Shown here: in pieces, positions 61,090 to 64,000 of the stretch
Numbering within the stretch: the first letter of the stretch is position 1
How the letters are laid out: every line of letters begins with the position of its first letter
Assembly: GCA_050084985.1 (NCBI GenBank)
Contig: JBITNC010000002.1
Coordinates: 27,590,001 to 27,654,000, forward strand
Direction of reading: 5' to 3'
Origin: Nageia nagi
Lineage: Eukaryota > Pinophyta
DNA length: 64,000 bases
The notes under the pieces: generated by a model
The model's input: only the letters and a program-made list of their open reading frames with translations
The model's database searches: none
Told to the model about the DNA's origin: nothing
Translations under genes and position numbers: made by a program

Positions 61090-61480
61090 GAAGAGAAGGT
61101 GGTGTGTACTTGTTGCAATAATACAAGTTACATGGAGGGGAACTATTGGATGAAATATGAGAATATTCAAAGGGAGATTTATGTGTTGAAGGTTAATTCT
61201 TCAAAAGATGATTCTTCAGATGGAATCTTGATTGCATTGAATTTGAATGATGATGATGAGGTAATATTTGTATACTCTTACTTATTTATAATACTTTCTT
61301 TGGATGAGGATTGGTACATGGATTCATGTGCTTCTCATGACATAACCATAAATATGAGCTTGTTAAGAAACTATATAGATGGTATGAATAATGATATGGT
61401 TGTGAATTGTGAGAACAACTAATGATGAGGGTAATGCAGTTGTTGGAATTAGAGATATGAAGCCTAAACGTGGAAAGATT
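61090..61480 (+). pseudogene. Copia remnant: zinc knuckle and protease
   Basis: The frame 61099-61422 has a knuckle-like CTCCNNTSYMEGNYWMKY (CX2CX4-x-X4, lacking the His and last Cys) followed by an acidic linker and DEDWYMDSCASHDITINMSL. This matches the Copia protease pattern W(I/Y)(L/M)DSGAS-H-T with G changed to C. No LTR or other domain is found near it. It belongs to a Copia lineage different from Copia-1 to Copia-3, which have WIVDSGCTNHMC. Confidence 0.65.
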
Positions 61481-64000
61481 TATGATATATATATGTTTCT
61501 AGTTTACATATCAATTTTCTTTTCATGCATTAATTAACTCATAATAGGAAGAATATAAAAGTCTATAAAAATAGGGTCTACATCAAATATGCTAAGCATA
61601 ATTTCAAGATAATTATACTTGAAGTTATTGATAAATGATATAAGATGTGTTAATTACTTTCTCTTATCATGGAACAAGGGGACAACAAGGAATACATGAT
61701 ACTCCTTTTTATATGAGGTGATCATTAAATAATCATAAGTTTTGCCTTGGACATGTACACGAACTTGAATTAATATTTCATAATAGATCAAGTCTCCTCA
61801 TGATTGTTTCCTCCTATTGATTATTCTTTCAAGAGAATTCATTGGCATGATTCCATTGCATAACTTGCTAAGTCATGGTGAACGTGTTATCCTACGATGA
61901 TAATCTCTTCAAGGTTTCATACAAATTTTGTATGTGTGTATGACAACTTAAATAATATTTCCCACTATAAAGTATTCCTTCCTCACAAATGTTACCTCCT
62001 ATTGATGGATCATATAAAAGAAATCGTTTAGTTTATCTTGTCTGTCTAGATTGCCACATTGATGAGTTTTGGATCCTTAATCTTATACAATATTTTTGAT
62101 TATATGATATTTATGATTACAACTTAATCCATGAATTTTTAAACCAAGATAAACTAAAACAAGTTTGATGATTTTATTATAAAACTTAATTATATGAGAA
62201 AGAATCATTCAAATACTTAATTGATATATTTTCTTTTCTTGTCTAGACAAATTTTGATAGGTCCTACAAACCTTTAGGTTTAAAAGGATGGTAAAAGACT
62301 TGTCATATCATATAAATGTGATTTAATATAAGTTGAGTAAAATTGAAATTAAAAATCATATAATAATTAACATTCTTATTTAATTTGAATTTTGTAAATA
62401 AGTTACGGGGTTATTTATTAATTATTATTAGTTCATTTTAATTATCTTTTTTTGTGATCAAGAAAGTGGAATCATGTGACTCTTTATCATGAATTATAGG
62501 TAATCAAAGTTATCAAATCTCTCCCTTTTGTAATTACATAAGGATAGTGGAGGATGAGACACAAGCACATAAATTGATTCCAACATTATATTCAACCATA
62601 TTATTTGAATACATGCAAGAGCTATTCTTTTGTTGCTCCACGTGAAAGGCTTGTGTACACAATTTTCCATAGTGTTAATTATATAGTGAGGTTTGGTAAC
62701 TAAATAAAGTTGATATTATTAAATGTTAGATAGGTAGTGGGAAAATTTATGTTCAATCATAGTAATTGTAAATGGGATAGATGCAACTCTTGGATGACTT
62801 GGACATTTCAATGGTTGTATCTCAACTTAAGATTTATCGTAGTTTTCCAAGAACAAAATACTAATTTTAAATAGCAATTAATTTGTTACTAAATAAATCA
62901 AATGAGTGAATATCAAGGTTATTTTTTTCATAAAGTAAGCTTGGAATTTTGTTGAATTTATTAAATTATTTTTCATCATGATTTTATTGATTTGTGCATA
63001 TAAGAGCTGAATTGTGAATTTTCTTTTGAGGTGATAGTATATTATTTCAACTTGTTAAGAATAGAAAAATAAACATTTTTAGTATTATTTATGCCTCTCT
63101 TCAAGAATAGTGTTTGGTATTAATTATTTTAAAATTATTTTAAGAATTTTTTGATTTTAAAATAAATAATTATAACTATATGATGACACACACACAATGA
63201 ACTATGTTGATAAGCATGTAGTATGCAATTAATGATCAAGAAAACTTTTCTATTATGCTTTAGATAGCATCACATGGACTACCTATTTGTATAAATGATT
63301 GAATATTCCTATCAAAACCCTAATTTAGCATGATTAATCCAAAAGAAAATTTATAGCAACATTTATGTTAGTAACATTAGATCTAGGTATACAAGTATTC
63401 TTATCGAAATATCATTAGTTTCTACCCTAGGTATAGGATTAGTATTTGTTGTTTCATAAATTTGAATTTGTTAAATCCATTTTTTATAACATTTATTTAT
63501 TTTTTCATTTGTAGATATAATAGCTTTTGTGAATTATAATATTGCATTTGTATTGATTTTATCTATAATTTTTTTAGGATTATAAGGAAGTTTCTTCATA
63601 ATATCTACAAAGTAGAGTTTTATAAAAATTGGTAATTTTTTATCAATTTTAATATAGACTATAAGTTTAAATTATGTCAAGTTCAACATGGACTAAAATT
63701 AGTTTGCTAATCACTAGAAATGAGCATAATAAGTTCTTGAGAAAAAATATTAATATCATGAATAATGCATTAGGGAAATGCTACAAGGAGTACCTTAATA
63801 AATGGAATAATAAGAGTAATGCAATCTAAGTGAAAATAAGTTGTATAAGATCAATAAAATGTTACTTTAGGGATTGGATTGGTGAAATATTAATTCCCTT
63901 TGACTAATTTCTCTAATATAGGAATCTAGGATGTATGATATTTGAGTATTTACAAATTTAAGCAATCTTACAATATATATAAATAAGTTTACCTTATTCT
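61481..64000. other. Anonymous AT-rich DNA at the right end
   Basis: About 2.5 kb, strongly AT-rich with stops in all frames. I see no gene, RNA gene or element boundary. Weakly coding-like stretches near 63360-63600 cannot be assigned. Confidence 0.5.

Noticed and set aside
63300-63620. Possible organellar (mitochondrial or plastid) insert, from its AT-rich coding-like look
   Set aside because: I could not match it to any organellar gene and the frames are interrupted.

Overview
The window looks like nuclear intergenic DNA from a large, repeat-rich seed-plant genome, most likely a conifer or other gymnosperm. The plant gene fragments (adenosine kinase, V-ATPase subunit c, organellar-type PPR), the AT-rich base composition and the dense, decayed, nested LTR retrotransposons support this. 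The species assignment is inference. I see no convincing intact host gene. Everything coding-like is a retroelement polyprotein with stops or frameshifts, or a broken piece of a host gene.

Layout. 1-4129 is old repeat-derived DNA with degenerate tandem repeats. Copia-1 (+) occupies 4130-12329. A gag-like remnant and anonymous DNA fill 12330-15857. Positions 15858-31015 hold an adenosine kinase (ADK) pseudogene cluster. It contains an antisense ADK exon 1 joined head-to-head to a PPR fragment, an exon series in + orientation (16861-18927), and a large inverted duplication with arms of about 2.9 kb (18460-21376 and 28098-31015). The spacer between the arms carries ADK exon 1 and the same PPR fragment, and is split by Gypsy-1 (21423-27400, minus, chromodomain type). 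Copia-2 (+) occupies 32000-40492 and is the best preserved element. 41371-42409 is a hairpin-forming foldback of about 1.04 kb. Another PPR fragment lies at 42440-42880. From 44423 to about 60478 there is a nest: Gypsy-2 carries Copia-3 (45082-52930, minus) inside its 5' LTR, and a gag-protease-only Gypsy-3 (54517-60130) inside its internal region. A Copia remnant lies near 61090-61480. The last 2.5 kb is AT-rich and anonymous.

The most interesting pattern is that the three Copia elements belong to one lineage, with unusually long leaders (about 2.3-3 kb) between the primer-binding site and gag. In each leader a different host-like fragment sits between conserved leader modules: V-ATPase subunit c in Copia-1, PPR in Copia-2, and an ankyrin-repeat piece in antisense in Copia-3. 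The same lineage carries variable tandem repeats between pol and the 3' LTR. The ADK palindrome and the 0.5-kb-arm foldback are two further structures that could produce double-stranded RNA if transcribed.

All alignments were done by eye. Divergences, copy numbers and domain limits are approximate.
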